A DNA stretch of 64,000 nt from Calonectria ilicicola (GCA_020809705.1 CP085834.1:2046001-2110000); one strand, 5' to 3'. Positions 38,004-52,725 are shown, numbered from the stretch's first letter. Notes: generated from the letters alone by a model not told the origin. Numbers and translations: made by a program.

Positions 38004-38389
38004 TTTATAAAATATATAATTATTAATAATTTTATTTTTCTTATAATAATATTATAAGATTTTTCTATAAAAAGAAGCTTATAATTATTATAAAAAAGAT
38101 TATAGTAAGTTTTTAAATTAAAGAAAAGAATTACTTAATTTATTAATAATAATAAGAAATAATTAAATAAAAATAAAATGATAGACTTAATGTTAAATTA
38201 TTAAAAATTAATATTTATAATAATAATATTAATTTTTTACTTTTATATTTAATAATTTTTAAATATATATATTTAAAATATCTTTAAATATATTTAAAAT
38301 ATTTTTATAGATATTTTTAAAATTTATCTTTAATATAAATCTAAAAGATTTATAATTATTTTAAATATATATTAACATATATTTATAAT

Positions 38390-38562
38390 AATAAATATAA
38401 AAATTAAATAATTAGGATTTAAAAAGAAGTAAGATTTATTTATAAAGGTTAAGAAAGGTAATTTTAAGATTAAGGAAAAAGGAGGGCTAGATAGTATTTA
38501 TTTAAGTAATTAAAAGTGCTTTTTTTTATTTAATATTTAGTAAAAATATAATTATTGATATC
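38390..38562 (+). repeat. Truncated R1 copy (end)
   Basis: Matches the R1 terminus, with AGATAGTATTTATTTAAGT and a final AAAAATATAATTATTGAT. Confidence 0.5.
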
Positions 38563-40721
38563 TAAGAGTATACTTAATAATTATTTTATTAATAGATTAA
38601 AGGTAGCTTTTATATAACTATTTTATAAATTTTTTAAGGATTTTTTATATTATTTTTAAAAGATTAGTAATTATATTATTTATACTTGGAATTATATTTT
38701 TAATATAAATTAAAGTATTTTTAATTTTAAGATTATTTTCAATTATTTTATAATTCTAAATATATTATTATTTATTTTAAAATCTTTTTGTCACAGGCTG
38801 AAGCCTGGCAGAGGATTACAGCTATACCATATCCACCTAGATTAAGCTTCATAACTATATTAGTAGCAAGGGCATACCAAGGTATATATAATTAAAAGAA
38901 TACATTTTTTTAATTATCTTTTTTTTCTTTTTTTTAATTTTAAATAGATTAATATAGAGTACCTTTTAAATTAAATAAACCTAAAATTAGCTTTTTATAT
39001 ATTTAAAGTTTAATTAATTTTAATATAAATTATTAATTAAAATATTTATAAATATAATAATAAATTAAGAATTTAATAATTTAGTATTAAATAAGATAAT
39101 TTAATAGTAATTAATATAGTTTATATAATAAAAATTAAGTATAATTTTAATTTTAATTTAAAAGTAGATTATATAATTAAAAACTTAATAAAATAATATA
39201 ATAAAAAAATTAATATTATTATAAGAATATTTTAAGAAAAGTTTAAAAGTTTTAATTAAAATAAAATTATTAAATTTAATTAAATTAAATATTAATATTT
39301 TTTAATAATTTTTTTTAAAATAGAAATTATTTTTAAATTTATTAAAGTTTTTAAATAATTATTATAAATATTTAATATAATTATAATAAATAAAAAATAA
39401 ATTAAAGTTAAATATTTATTTTTATATATTAAATTAAAAGCTTTAATATTTAATTAATTTATATTTAATAATAAAATCTTAAAAAGTAATAATTATTTTT
39501 TATATTATTAAAAGATTTAAAGATTATTATAATTCTATAAATTTTATATATTATTTAGATTATATATATAAAGATATTAATTTATAAATATATATAATAA
39601 TATCCTTATAAACTTTTTAATAAAGTAAAAATATCTCTCTTATAAGCTTTCTATTTAAGTTTAAGTAGATTATAATAAATATAAAAGACTTTTAATAAGC
39701 TAATTAAGCTAAGATTATTTTTTTAAAAGGTATATTAAATTTATAATTATAATATAATTTAATTATAGTAGATCTATTATATAATTATATAAATTAGCTA
39801 GCTTAAGTATAAGATATAACTTAGAAGCTAGAGAAACTTAAAAAGCTAAGGAAAAAGGAACCTATTATTAATTAAAAATAAGATTATATTTCTTAAATCT
39901 TTAAAGTAATTAAGGATTATAAAAATAATATATTAATAATAAGTAAAATAATTATTAAAAAATTAATCTTTTATAAATAATTTATTAATAATTAAAATTA
40001 AAATATATAATATTATTTTAATTATAAAAACTTTAATTATTTAAAAGCTTTTTATTTAATTTATTAATTAATAATTTAATAATCTTATATAAAGAAAGCT
40101 AAATAAGCTAATAATATTAATTTTATAAAATTAAATTTATTTATTAATAAAAGTAAAGATTTAAAAAATAAAGAGCTTTAATATAAAGTTAGATATTAAA
40201 ATTATTTAGGGAAGATTTTTAAAAGTAAGTAAAATAAAAGCTTATAATAATTAATAGATTAGTTTTAGTTAAAGTAAAAGTTAATAATTAATTTATTTAA
40301 GCTTTTATTAATATAGGTTATAATACTTTTACCTTTATAAGTAAAGATCTAGCTAATTAACTAGCTTTTTTATATATTAAGAAGAAGCTATAATAGCTTA
40401 ATAATTTTATTAAATTTAAAAAAAGGACTTATACTTTTAAAATTATAATATTAACCTTTAAAATAAAAGATTATAAATAAAGATTATATATTTATATTAT
40501 AAAAGGCTTAAAAAAGGATTTATTTTTAAATAAGCCTTAATTAAAGATAAATAAAATTATTTATAATATAATAAAAAAGTATATTATTTATAAAATAATT
40601 AAAATTAAATTATAACTTACTAATAAAGAAGAAACCTTAAAGATCTATTAGATATAGGTAGCTTATTATATTATAGCTATAATCTTTATAACTAAATATT
40701 ATTGCTTATATAAAATATATA

Positions 40722-42579
40722 ACATACTCCATAAGCTTGCAATGTAGATAAGCATATAATGCACTTTTTACAATACCCTATTTTAAAACTAAGATAAAAA
40801 TATAATAAAATATTCAATTAATTAGTTTTAATTGCTATTCTCTTCCTCAAAGATCTTAATAATTACCTAACATATCCTTACATTATAACTAGTCTTACTA
40901 TAAGTCCTATAATACCTATTACCTAATTGTATTAAATTTCCTTAATTATTATTTTATAATATTTCTATCTATATTTATATATTTATTTTTATTTAATTAA
41001 TTATTTTTTTATTTACTTTTATTATTATTATTTTTTTATTTTATAATTAAGTTCTTTTAGATTTATAATATTTACTTAATACTTTATTTACTTATTAAAG
41101 ATTCTAGATTTTAATCTTTAATAAAATAATCTTATATATAATAGTTTTTATTTTTTAAAAAGTAATTATAATATTTTAATAATAGATTTTAAAGAGATAT
41201 TTTAAAGCTTTTAAATTTATTTTATAAAATATTTAGATTATAAGCTAGTTTTAGTAATATTCCTTAGAGTCTTTAAGATTTAAGGAGTAATAGATTTAAT
41301 TATTTAGTTAAATAATATTAGTATTTATAATTATATATTAAACTTTAATATAATATTTTTTATATTTAAAGAATTAAATTTAACTTCTTTAAAATCTATT
41401 TTAATATTACTTTTTATTATAATAGCTTAATATATATTATAAAAAGCTAGAAAGAAGTTAGTTTTTAAAATATAGATTATAAAGTATTTAATTAGATACT
41501 TTATTTCTTTCTTATATATTATTTTTAGTAGTTTAAAGTATGTAATATTAAGTAATTAAAGTAGATAAGATGAATAAGATAGTATATAAAGTATAATGAT
41601 TTTATTATTTTTATAATATTTCTTAAATTTAATTAAATAATGATTTTTATATTTATTAAAGATTAGAAGATAATAATAATTAATTAATTAATTATTTATA
41701 TAATAATTAAAGTATTTTAATTATTTAAGAATTATTTTATTATTAATCTAGCTATTTTAAGTAATTATAATAGCCTAATTATTTAAAAGATTATTTTCTT
41801 AATATTAATTAATAAAATAATATTAACTTATAATAATAAAAAATAATAAAATAATCTAATCTTTTATATTAATAATTTTAATTATTATTATTTATTTCTA
41901 ATTTTTAAATTAAATTAATTTTAAATTTAAATATCTTTTTATATTTATTATAATTATTTTACTTATAATAATATTTATTATAAAACTAATTTTATTAAAA
42001 TTATATATATTATTTAATTAAATATTATACTTATTTATTATATTAATTATAAATTAAAATTAATTATTAATTATCTTTCAATCTTTATATTTAATTCTTT
42101 TATAATTATATTTATAATAGAATTATATTTTAAATTTTAAATAATATTTAATAAAATTTAAAACTTAATATTTATTAATAAATAATATATTTTAATTAAA
42201 AAATAATTAATTAATTATTTCTTTAATATTATATAATCTTAAAAAAATCTTTATAAATCTAAATTAAGAATAAATTAAATAATAATCTTTTCTTCTAGAT
42301 TAAATAACTTATAAAAGGAAGGAACCTAATCATTACAAGACTGAATACTATACTATTAATAATATAACCAAGGCTTACTAATACTATAAATTAATATAGC
42401 CTTTTAAATACTTAATTTTCTATTATTTTAAAGAGCTTAAAGAGTAAGAAAGATTTTAAACTTAGTATTTGACTAGGATATATTTAATAATTTAGAAGCA
42501 TTTGATTAAATGGATGGTAATGTATATAAGGGATTTTTATGTTGCATGCTTATCTGCGTTGCAAGCTTATGGAGTATGT
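40722..42579 (+). mobile_element. Tc1/mariner-superfamily (Fot1/pogo-like) TIR element, copy A
   Basis: 1,858 bp. Terminal inverted repeats are about 34 bp and start ACATACTCCATAAGCTTGC; the two ends differ at two transition sites. A TA target duplication lies at 40720-40721 and 42580-42581. The empty site is read directly from LTR copy 1 near 19,141, where the same sequence continues uninterrupted. Size, TIRs and TA duplication fit Fot1/pogo-type fungal elements, but no transposase frame survives, so class is inferred. Strand is arbitrary. Confidence 0.82.
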
Positions 42580-43019
42580 TAATCTAATAATATTATTAAT
42601 ATAATTTATTAATTTAAAAGATATTAAAGAAGCCCTTTAATAAAAGATTAAAAAAGATTTAAAGAAATAGATTTTAATTATATTATTTAATAAATTTAAA
42701 GAATTATTTTTAATAATAAAAATAATTAAATTATTATTATATTAATTAAATATTAATTATAAAATTAATTTATAATAAAATAAATTTAAAAATAAACTAT
42801 TATTCTTTTAAAAACTTTTATATAATATATTTAAAAAGAAATTATTAATTCTTAAAAAGACTTTTAAAGATCTATTAAATAAAAGATTTATTTAAGCTAA
42901 TAGCTTAGCTATTAATATTTTAATATTATTTATTAAGAAGTCTAAAGGAGAATTATATTTTTATTATAATTATTATATATTTAATATTATTATATAATAG
43001 GATTAATATTCTTTTCCCT

Positions 43020-43300
43020 TAATTACAAAGATATTACAAAACCTATCTAAAGCTAAGTAATTTACTAAGCTAGATGTAATTATTACTTTCTATAAGGTCT
43101 AAATAGCTAAAAGGTATAAGACTAAGATTACCTTCTAGATTTAATTTAGGCTATATAAGTAGCTAATATACTTATTTAGCTTAAGTAATATATCTACTAT
43201 ATTTTAAAGGTATATAAATAAAGTATTATAAAACTTTTTAAATAATTTTATTATAATTTATTTAAATAATATATTAATTTATTTTAATAGCTTAAAAAGG
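43020..43300 (+). pseudogene. Reverse-transcriptase remnant (copy 2)
   Basis: In one frame the series KLDV, IAK, LFSLSN, FQ-to-stop RYINKVL and YLNN follows the order of Ty3/gypsy reverse transcriptase. Tryptophan and glutamine positions have become stops. Equivalent sequence is at about 19,590-19,860 in copy 1 and, reversed, at about 63,000-63,250 in copy 3. Confidence 0.75.
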
Positions 43301-46300
43301 ATTATTTAATAAAAATATAAAAGATATTTTATATTTTAATTATTATTAAATTATATTTAGATTTAAAAAAATATAAATTTATAATTTAAAAATAAAATAT
43401 TTAAGATTTATTATATAAATTAAAAAAAAGTATTTTATAATTTAAAAAAATAATAAATAATTTATAAATAAAAAGTATTTTAAATAATAAAAGATATATA
43501 AAATTTTTTAAATTTTATAAATTATTATTAGATCTTTATTTTAAATTTTATAAAAATATTAATTTTTTTAATAATATTAATTTAAAAAAAGATTATTTTT
43601 AAATAAAAATTTAATAAAAAAATAATTTTTTAAAAATTTAAATATAAATTTTATAAAGCTTTTATATTATAATAATAAAATTTAGATAGATTAATATTTC
43701 TTAAAGCTAATTATTTAAATAATATATTGAAAGAAGTTCTAATTTAAGAAAATAAATAATATTATTATTGATTAATTATCTTTTACTTATAATAATTAAA
43801 TTTAATAAAATATAATTATTTAATTTATAATAAGAAAATATTAATAATTATATATTATTTAAATATTTAAAAAATAGAATTATATAATTATAATTTATTT
43901 ATTATTATTATAAATTATAAAAATTTAATATATTTTATAAAATATTAATATTTTATAAAATAATAAAATTATTAAATAAAATAATTATTAAAATATAATT
44001 TTTAACTTAAATATTAATCTAATAATAAAATAATAATATTAAATATATTAAATTATAAAAAGTAAGATATATTTAAAAGGGTTAAAGATTTTAAAGAGTA
44101 AGGCTATTATTTATAATTAATCCTTTAATTAGTTATTCTATAGAATAAAATAATTATATTAAAGTAAATTATTCTTTAAATAATCTAAATAAAGATATTA
44201 TAAATAGTAGTTTTCTTTAATTATCTAGAGCTATAAGATTTATAAGATTAAGCTATTATTATAAATAAGACTTATATAAATATATATATTATAATATAAT
44301 AATAAAAGTAAAGTTTACTATTTAAGTTAGGTTTAAAGGTTTAGATTTTAGAATATACTTTAAATATTAAAAATTAATTAATCTTCTAAGATTAATTATA
44401 AATATTTAATAATAAAATTAATATAAAGGTATTATATATTTATATTATATAAATAAAGTATAATATTATTATTAAAGATTATTTAAATTATAATAATATA
44501 ATAATCTTAATATTAAGGTAATTCTTTTAATTAAAACTATTATAATTAATTTATTAATTTATTATTAATTATTAAATTTATAAAAGAAATTATATTTAAT
44601 AATAATTAAAAAAAGAGTTATTAAAGTCTTTATTAGTTCTAGAATGGCTATAAAGTAATTTAATTATAGATTTTATAATAGATCTTCTTTTAATAAATAA
44701 AAATAAGTTTTAATATTTATAAATAATAATTAATTAATTTATATAAATTATTATATTTAAAATTATATTTATAATAAAAGTAAAAATTTATATAAAATAA
44801 TTCTTTAATTATTATTATAAATTATATAAAATATTTTAATTTATTATTAATAATTAAAAAAATAATTAAATTAATAAATTCTAATAAGTCTTCTATAAGC
44901 TAATTAATATTATATAATAATTTAATATAATATATTATTTATAAACTAATAGGAAGCTAGAATAAATAAATTAAGAAATTTAAATATATTTATAAGTATA
45001 TATTTATTATTTATAAAAAGATTAAGATTATTATCTTCTAATAATATAATTAATACTAAATAATTAAAAGAACTTAACTATAAGAATAAATCTCTTTTTT
45101 TTAAAGTATAAGTATTATATAAAGCTTTTTAAAGTTTAGAAGATTATTATAAAATTATTATTAAGTAATAATAAGGCCTAGGCTAGAAACCTATTATAGA
45201 AGATTTAAGATATTATAGAATTTGTATAAGCTATAATAATTATAATATAATAATATTATAAATAAATAATAAATAAAAAGTAAATATTAATAAAGAGGTT
45301 TAAGATTAAAAATAAAGTCTAAATTAATTTAATTAATTATAAGTCTTTTAAACCTTATAAGAAGCTAGATTAACTATATTAGTAATATATTATAATAAAG
45401 ATAATAAGTATATATATAATAAAGATTAATATATCTAGGGTAATATACTTATAATTCCATATTAACCTCTTAAAAAAAATATAATAAGATCTTTTACTAA
45501 AATAATAATAGAATAACTTTTAGTTTTTATTAATTTAAATAAATAATAAAAATAAATAAATAATTAAAAAAATCTTATATATTAAATAAAAGTAATAAAA
45601 ATAAAATAAAATCTAAGAAGCTCTTATTTAATAATATAATTATAAAAAACCTATTTAATAACTAATAAAGTTCTTAATAAAGCTAGAAGCCCTAAATATA
45701 TATAAAATTATTTATAAGCTAATTATAAAATCAGATAGCCTAGTAAGCAAGTATATAATATTAAAGTAATAAATTATTACTTAAAAAAAAGAAGATAATA
45801 TTATAAACTAAAGCTTAATAAAGAATTACAGCTATACTATATCTATTTAGATTAAGCTTTATAATTATATTAATAATAAGGGCATACTAAGGTATATATA
45901 ATTAGAAGAATACATTCTTCTAATTATCTTCTTCTTCTTTCTTTTTAGCTTTAGATAGACTAATATAGAGTACTTTTTAGGTTAAATAAACCCAGGACCA
46001 GCCCTTCACACTTTTATAAGTTTAATTTAATAATTATTTTTTTCTTTTTTTATTTATTTTTAAATTTCTTTTTTACTTTTTTAATAAGATTATAATTATT
46101 AATATATTTAATTATAAAGTAGAACTTATAAGCTTTAATATACTTCTTTATTTATTAAAATATAAACTTATTATATATATTAGTTAATTTTTTTATTATT
46201 TTAATTTTAATTTTTAATGGATTAATAAAACTTTAAATTAAATAATTTAATTCTTTAATATTTAATATATTTTATATAAAAGAACTATTTTTTATTTTAA

Positions 46301-46477
46301 TAAAATTAATAAATCTTTTAAATTCTTTTTTATTATTATATATTTCTTAGATTTTAATTTTAATAAAATTAAAAAAAAGAATTTAATATATAATATAAAA
46401 TAATTTAATATAATATTTAAATATTATTTAAGTATAATTTTTATAAAAGAAATATTTAAAAATATAAAATTAAATAT

Positions 46478-47151
46478 TTTAGTAAATTATAAACTCAACT
46501 TAAAAAAAGCTTTAAAATTATAATAATAATAAATATAATTAACTTTATAATAAGATTACTTTTATAAAAATCTAAATAATTATATTTAAAATAATTTTTT
46601 TTATTAAAATTATAAATTTTAATATATATTTTTTATTATTTTTAATATAATATTATTTAGATATTATATTTTTTATAATTAAAATTATTTATTTATTAAA
46701 AAATATATTAATAATATTTTTTATAAATAATTATCTTTTATATTATATATTAAATATTAATTAAAATTTATTAAAAATGAATTAAATATAAATAATAATA
46801 TTAATTTTATAATTTATTAAAAAATAAAATTTATTATATATAAATTTTAAATATTATAATTTTATATTATTAATTTTAATATAAATAATAAAAATTTATT
46901 AAAAAAGAATATAAAAATATAATAAATTTATATTTAAAAGATTAAATTTAATAAAAAAGAATTTTATTATAAATATTTATAATAATAAATATAAGAATTA
47001 AATAATTAAAGTTTAAAAAGAAATAAGGTTTGTTTATAAAGATTAAGGAAAATAATTCTAAGATTAAGGAAAAAAGAGAGTTAGATAGTATTTATTTAAG
47101 TAATTAAAAGTGTTTTTTTTTATTTAATATTTAATGAAAATATAATTATTA
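46478..47151 (+). mobile_element. R1 element, full copy inside R4
   Basis: 674 bp between 14-bp direct repeats ATAAAATTAAATAT (46464-46477 and 47152-47165). The unoccupied site is at 25,338-25,351 in the opposite-strand R4 copy. An internal deletion of about 85 bp relative to the other full copies explains the shorter length. Confidence 0.68.
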
Positions 47152-49160
47152 ATAAAATTAAATATGTTTTTATATTTATATATTAATTTATGTAAAAAGC
47201 TTATTAAAGAAAATAAATTATTTTTTACTTAATTTATAAGCTTTTTTTTTATATTTATTAAATTGAGTAAAATATATTAGAGTTTTTTATTATAATATAT
47301 TTATTTAATATTAATTATTTAAAAAGAATATTAAATATATTATATTTTATTATATTTATAAAAGTTAATATTACATTATATTAATACTTATTATTTTACA
47401 TATTTATTTCAAATATATAAATTAAATTAACTTTTTATTATATTTATTTTTATTATATTTATTTTTATTATTATTTTATTATTATATTAATATAATAATA
47501 TTATTTTTATTTTTATTTATTCTTATCTTATTTATTTATCTTCTTTTAAAAAGAAAGATTAAATATAAAAACTTTTAGGATAATAGAGCCTTAGATATAA
47601 GGTTTATAAAGGGTTAGATACTAGGGGAAGTAGAAGGTTTAGAGGCTAGGGAGGATTTAGCTGCTAGCTGTGAGTTCTTTTAGTTGAAGAGTCTCTTGCT
47701 TATTTGTTATATCTTGTATTTCTTAGCTTTTATAAGTCTTTTAAGCCTTCTATCTTTATTATATAAAGATTTTATTAGGTAGTAGGTAAAATTAGCTTTA
47801 TAAAAGTTATTATAATTAATATGTTAAAAAGGTATTTATTAAGAGTTTTTAATATTATATATATAATTTAATTATACTTTTTATAAAAATAATAATTTTA
47901 ATAATTAAAATATTAATAAATAAATAAAGTTTTTTTAATAAATTAATAAAATTAATTAATATTAAATAATTTTAATAATTATAAAAAGAAAATAATAATA
48001 ATTTTAATTAATTAATTTATATTTTTTTTATTTTATAATTATTTATTAATAAATAAATTTTAATAATACTTTTAAAGATTTTATATTAAATTATAATACT
48101 TTTTTAAATAAATTATTATTTTAACTTATATTTTAGAGCTTATAAAATAATATTAAAGTTAAATTTAAGCTTTAATATAATATAGATTTAAATAATAAAT
48201 AAAGCCTTTTTATTAATAAATATTTAAATATTTAAATAAATAAAAACTTAAATATTTTTATTTATTAATTTAATATAAATATTAATATTAAAATTATTAA
48301 AATTATTATTAATATTATTTATATTTTATTATTATTTACTTTATTTAATTAATTTTAAAATAAATTAAAATTTTATTTTTATGAAATATTTATATTTATA
48401 ATTATTAATATATATATATATATAAATTTAATATTAATATTTTATTATATTATAATTTTTTATATTATTAATATTTTACAATTAAATAAATTATTAAATA
48501 AATTTTTTAATAATAATTATTTTTTTATTATTAATATATTTTTAAATAATTTTATTAAAATATTTTATAAAATTTTAAAAAATAAATATTTTATTTTTAA
48601 AATATATATATTAGTTTATAATAATTCTTTTTAAATAAAAAATAATATTAATTATTATATTAAATATAAAAAATTGAAAATTTATTAAATGTTAAATTTA
48701 ATAAATATATTATTATTAATTAAATTATTCAATTATATAATATTAATATTATTTATAATATTAAAATCTAGATTTTTTTATAATATTTAAAACTATAGAT
48801 TTTTTATTTTTTAAATATTTAATATAAATTCTTTAATTATATTATTATTATTATTTTTAAAAAATATAAATTTAATAAAAAATATATTATTATTAAAAAT
48901 AAGATTAAGAATTAGTAAATTCTTTATTTTTAAATTAATAATTATTAATTTTAAAATTAAAAGTAATTATATTTTTATTAGAGTTTTAGTATATTTTTAG
49001 TAAGTCTATTAATAGCACTAGTTATAAAATTTAGATATAAAAGGGAAGTTAATAGTATTAAAATAAGTAATAGTATTATTAATATAATAAAATTAAATAA
49101 AATAGTATTATATATAATATAAAATAGATATTTTAGGAAAAAAAATATTTTAAAAATAAT

Positions 49161-49207
49161 TAAAAATATTAAAAATATTAAAAATATTAAAAATATTAAA
49201 AATATTA
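49161..49207. repeat. 9-bp tandem repeat
   Basis: About five units of AAAAATATT. Confidence 0.8.
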
Positions 49208-49514
49208 ATATATAATATATAAGTTTTTACTTTTAATTAACAATAAATATAAGAAATAGTTAATAATATATATTTTTATTTAAATATATATATATATAAT
49301 TATATAATATGTTATAAATAATCTAAATAAAATAATTATAAAAGTATAATAATTATAAAATTATTTATATTTAAAATAAACTATATATATTTTAAATTTA
49401 TATATAAATAATATAAATTTAAACAATAAGATTATTAAATTATTATTATATTTATAATAATTAATATTAAAATAATTTACTTTATAAAAGTAAAAGGTAT
49501 TTACTTTTTATATA

Positions 49515-51375
49515 ATGTACTCCATAAGCTTACAACACAGATAAGCATATAACACACTTTTTATAATACCCTATTTTAAAACTAAGATAAAAATATAATA
49601 AAATATTTAATTAATTAGTTCTAATTACTATCCTCTTTTTTAAAGATCTTAATAATTACTTAATATATTCTTATATTATAGCTAATCTTATTATAAGTTT
49701 TATAATATCTGCTATTTAATTATACTAACTTTCCTTAATTATTATTTTATAATATTTCTATCTATATTTATATATTTACTTTTATTTAATTAATTACTTT
49801 TTTACTTACTTTTATTATTATTATTATTTCTTTATTTTATAATTAAATTCTTTTAAATCTATAGTATTTACTTAATATTTTATTTATTTATTAAAGATCC
49901 TAGATCTTAGCCTTTAATAAAATAATCTTATATATAATAATCTTTATTTTTTAAAAAGTAATTATAATATTTTAATAATAGACTTTAAAGAGATATTTTA
50001 AAGTCTTTAAATTTATTTTATAAAGTATTTAGATTATAAGTTAATTTTAGTAGTATTTTTTGAAGTTTTTAAGATTTAAGGAATAATAAATTTAATTATT
50101 TAATTAAATAATATTAGTATTTATAATTATATATTAAGCTTTAATATAATATTTTTTATATTTAAAGGATTAAGTCTAGTTCCTTTAAAATCTATTTTAA
50201 TATTATTTTTTATTATAATAGTTTAGTATATATTATAAAAGGCTAGAAAGAAGTTAATTTTTAAAATATAGATTATAGAGTATTTAATTAAATATTTTAT
50301 TTTCTTTTTATATATTATTTTTAATAGTTTAAAGTATATAATATTAAGTAATTAAAGTAGATAAAATAAATAAAATAGTATATAAAATATAATAATTTTA
50401 TTATCTTTATAATATTCTTTAAATTTAATTAAATAATAATTTTTATATTTATTAAAAATTAAAAAATAATAATAATTAATTAATTAATTACTTATATAAT
50501 AATTAAAATATTTTAATTATTTAAAAGTTATTTTATTATTAATTTAACTATTTTAAATAATTATAATAATTTAATTACTTAAAAGGTTACTTTCTTTATA
50601 CTAATTAATAAAATAATATTAGCTTATAATAATAAGAAATAGTAAAATAGCCCTATCTCTTATATTAATAGTTTTAATTATTATTATTTATTTTTAATTT
50701 TTAAATTAGATTAATTTTAGATTTAAATATCTTTTTATACTTATTATAATTATTCTACTTATAATAATATTTATTATAAAATTAATTTTATTAAAATTAT
50801 ATATATTATTTAATTAAATATTATACTTACTTATTATATTAATTATAAATTAAAACTAATTATTAATTATCTTTAAATCTTTATATTTAATCCTTTTATA
50901 ATTATATTTATAATAAAATTATATTTTAAATTTTAAATAATATTTAATAAAATTTAAAACTTAATATTTATTAATAAATAATATATTTTAATTAAAAAAT
51001 AATTAATTAATTATTTCTTTAATATTATATAATTTTAAAAAAATCCTTATAAATCTAAATTAAAAATAAATTAAATAATAATCTTTTCTTTTAGATTAAA
51101 TAGCTTATAAAAAGAAGGAATCTAATTATTATAAAATTAAATATTATACTATTAATAATATAATTAAGGCTTACTAATATTATAGATTAATATAGCTTTT
51201 TAGGTACTTAATTTTCTATTATTTTAAAGGGCCTAAAGGGTAAGAAGGGTTTTAGATTTAATATTTAATTAGGATATATTTAATAGTTAAGAAGTATTTG
51301 ATTAAATGGATGATAATGTATATAAGGGATTTTTATGTTATATACTTATCTACGTTGTAAGCTTATGGAGTATGT
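49515..51375 (+). mobile_element. Tc1/mariner-superfamily TIR element, copy B
   Basis: 1,861 bp, colinear with copy A and in the same orientation. Ends are ATGTACTCCATAAGCTTAC (left) and, inverted on the right, ACATACTCCATAAGCTTAC. TA duplication at 49513-49514 and 51376-51377. More heavily RIP-mutated than copy A; no coding frame. Confidence 0.8.
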
Positions 51376-51597
51376 TAAGTAAATATTAAATATAATATTA
51401 TAATTATCTTATTATAAAAACTAATTTATTTAAGATCTTAATTTAATATAATTTAATAATTATTTTATTAAATCTTATTATTCTTTATTTATAATTTTAA
51501 ATATATATATAATAATTTCTTTAATTTATTTAATTATTTATTATTTATCTTTTAATAAATAAAAATTAATTATTTAATAATTTAATAAAATAATAAT

Positions 51598-52182
51598 AAT
51601 GATATTTTTATTAAATATTAAAGAAAAAAGCACTTTTAATTACTTAGATAGGTACTATATAGCCCTTCTTTTTCCTTAACCTTAGAATTTAATTATATAA
51701 GATCTATTTATTACCTCCCTTAATCTTTATAAATAAATCTTATTTCTTTTTAAATTTTATTTATATAATTTTTATATTTATTACTAATAATATTTATTAT
51801 AAAAAGTTTTTTTTAAAATTTTTTTAAATTCTTTTTTTAAATTTAAATTTATTATATTTTTATATTATTTTTTTTAAAATTTAATATTTTTTTAATAAAA
51901 TTTTAATTATTTATATTAAAACTATTAATAAAAATATAAAATATTTAAAATTTATATATAATAAATTTTATTTTTTAATAAATTATAAAATTAATTTTAA
52001 AATTTATATTTAATTTATTTTTAATAAATTTTAATTAATATTTAATATATAATATAAAAAATAATTATATATAAGAAATATTATTAATATATTTTTTAAT
52101 AAAGAAATAATTTTAATTATATTTATTATTATTATAGCCTTAGAGCTCTTTCTAGATTAGAGCTTATGATTTATTAAAATTA
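51598..52182 (-). repeat. Truncated R1 copy
   Basis: Reverse R1, about 585 bp with an internal deletion; contains GCACTTTTAATTACTTAGAT. Flanking direct repeats are unclear. Confidence 0.5.
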
Positions 52183-52369
52183 AAGTAAAATAAATTCTTT
52201 ATTTTCTTTTAATAAATAAGTATATTATTTTTAATAAAATTATTAAAATTAAAATTATTTTTAATTTTATTTAAATAATCTTTTTATTTTTAAAAGATCT
52301 TTTATTTTTAAATTTTAAAAATATTTTTTATTAATTTAAATTAATTAATTAATATATTTAATTATAAAT

Positions 52370-52725
52370 TTAGATTTTAAAGTATTATTATTAATATAAA
52401 TAATATATTATTTATAAATAAATATTTTAATTATATATATATATATTTAAAAATATATATTTAAAGATTGTTTTAAACATGTATTTAAAAAAGATTTATT
52501 TAAATATATATTATTATACTTTTAATTAAAAATTCTTTTTTTATTATATAAGATTTCTAACTATTAAGGTTTTTTTATTTTATATTATTTTTAAACTTTA
52601 AAGTTAATATAAAAGTAATTATACTAAAAGTTTATTATAAGGTATATCTTTAGATTTTATAATCTTATTAATGATTTTCTTTTCTAAGAGAAAGAAAATA
52701 AGTATATGAAAGATATAAACTAATA
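52370..52725 (+). repeat. Truncated R2 copy
   Basis: Distal half of R2 ending GAGAAAGAAAATAAGTATAT. Confidence 0.5.

Larger units (their letters stand above)
38789..46010 (+). mobile_element. Ty3/gypsy-type LTR retrotransposon, copy 2 (complete, with nested TIR element)
   Basis: 7,222 bp, bounded by a perfect 5-bp target duplication, CTTTT at 38784-38788 and 46011-46015. LTRs are 38789-38999 (211 bp) and 45799-46010 (212 bp, ending TTCACA). It is the same family as copy 1; removing the inserted TIR element (40722-42579) and an about 80-bp A/T-rich insert near 45,540-45,615 returns it to about 5.3 kb. Reverse-transcriptase remnants lie at about 43,050-43,300, where the catalytic YLDD is seen as YLNN (43259-43270), both aspartates lost by G-to-A changes. 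An integrase tail (KKLD) lies at about 45,355-45,470. The element is dead. Confidence 0.9.
38570..48900 (+). repeat. Repeat R4, copy 2, split by insertions
   Basis: The pieces 38,570-38,788, 46,016-46,477 and 47,152-48,900 are the host repeat into which LTR copy 2 (38,789-46,010) and an R1 element (46,478-47,151) inserted. The reverse copy at 23,690-25,815 shows the uninterrupted arrangement for both sites. West of about 38,700 the match is weak. Confidence 0.55.
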
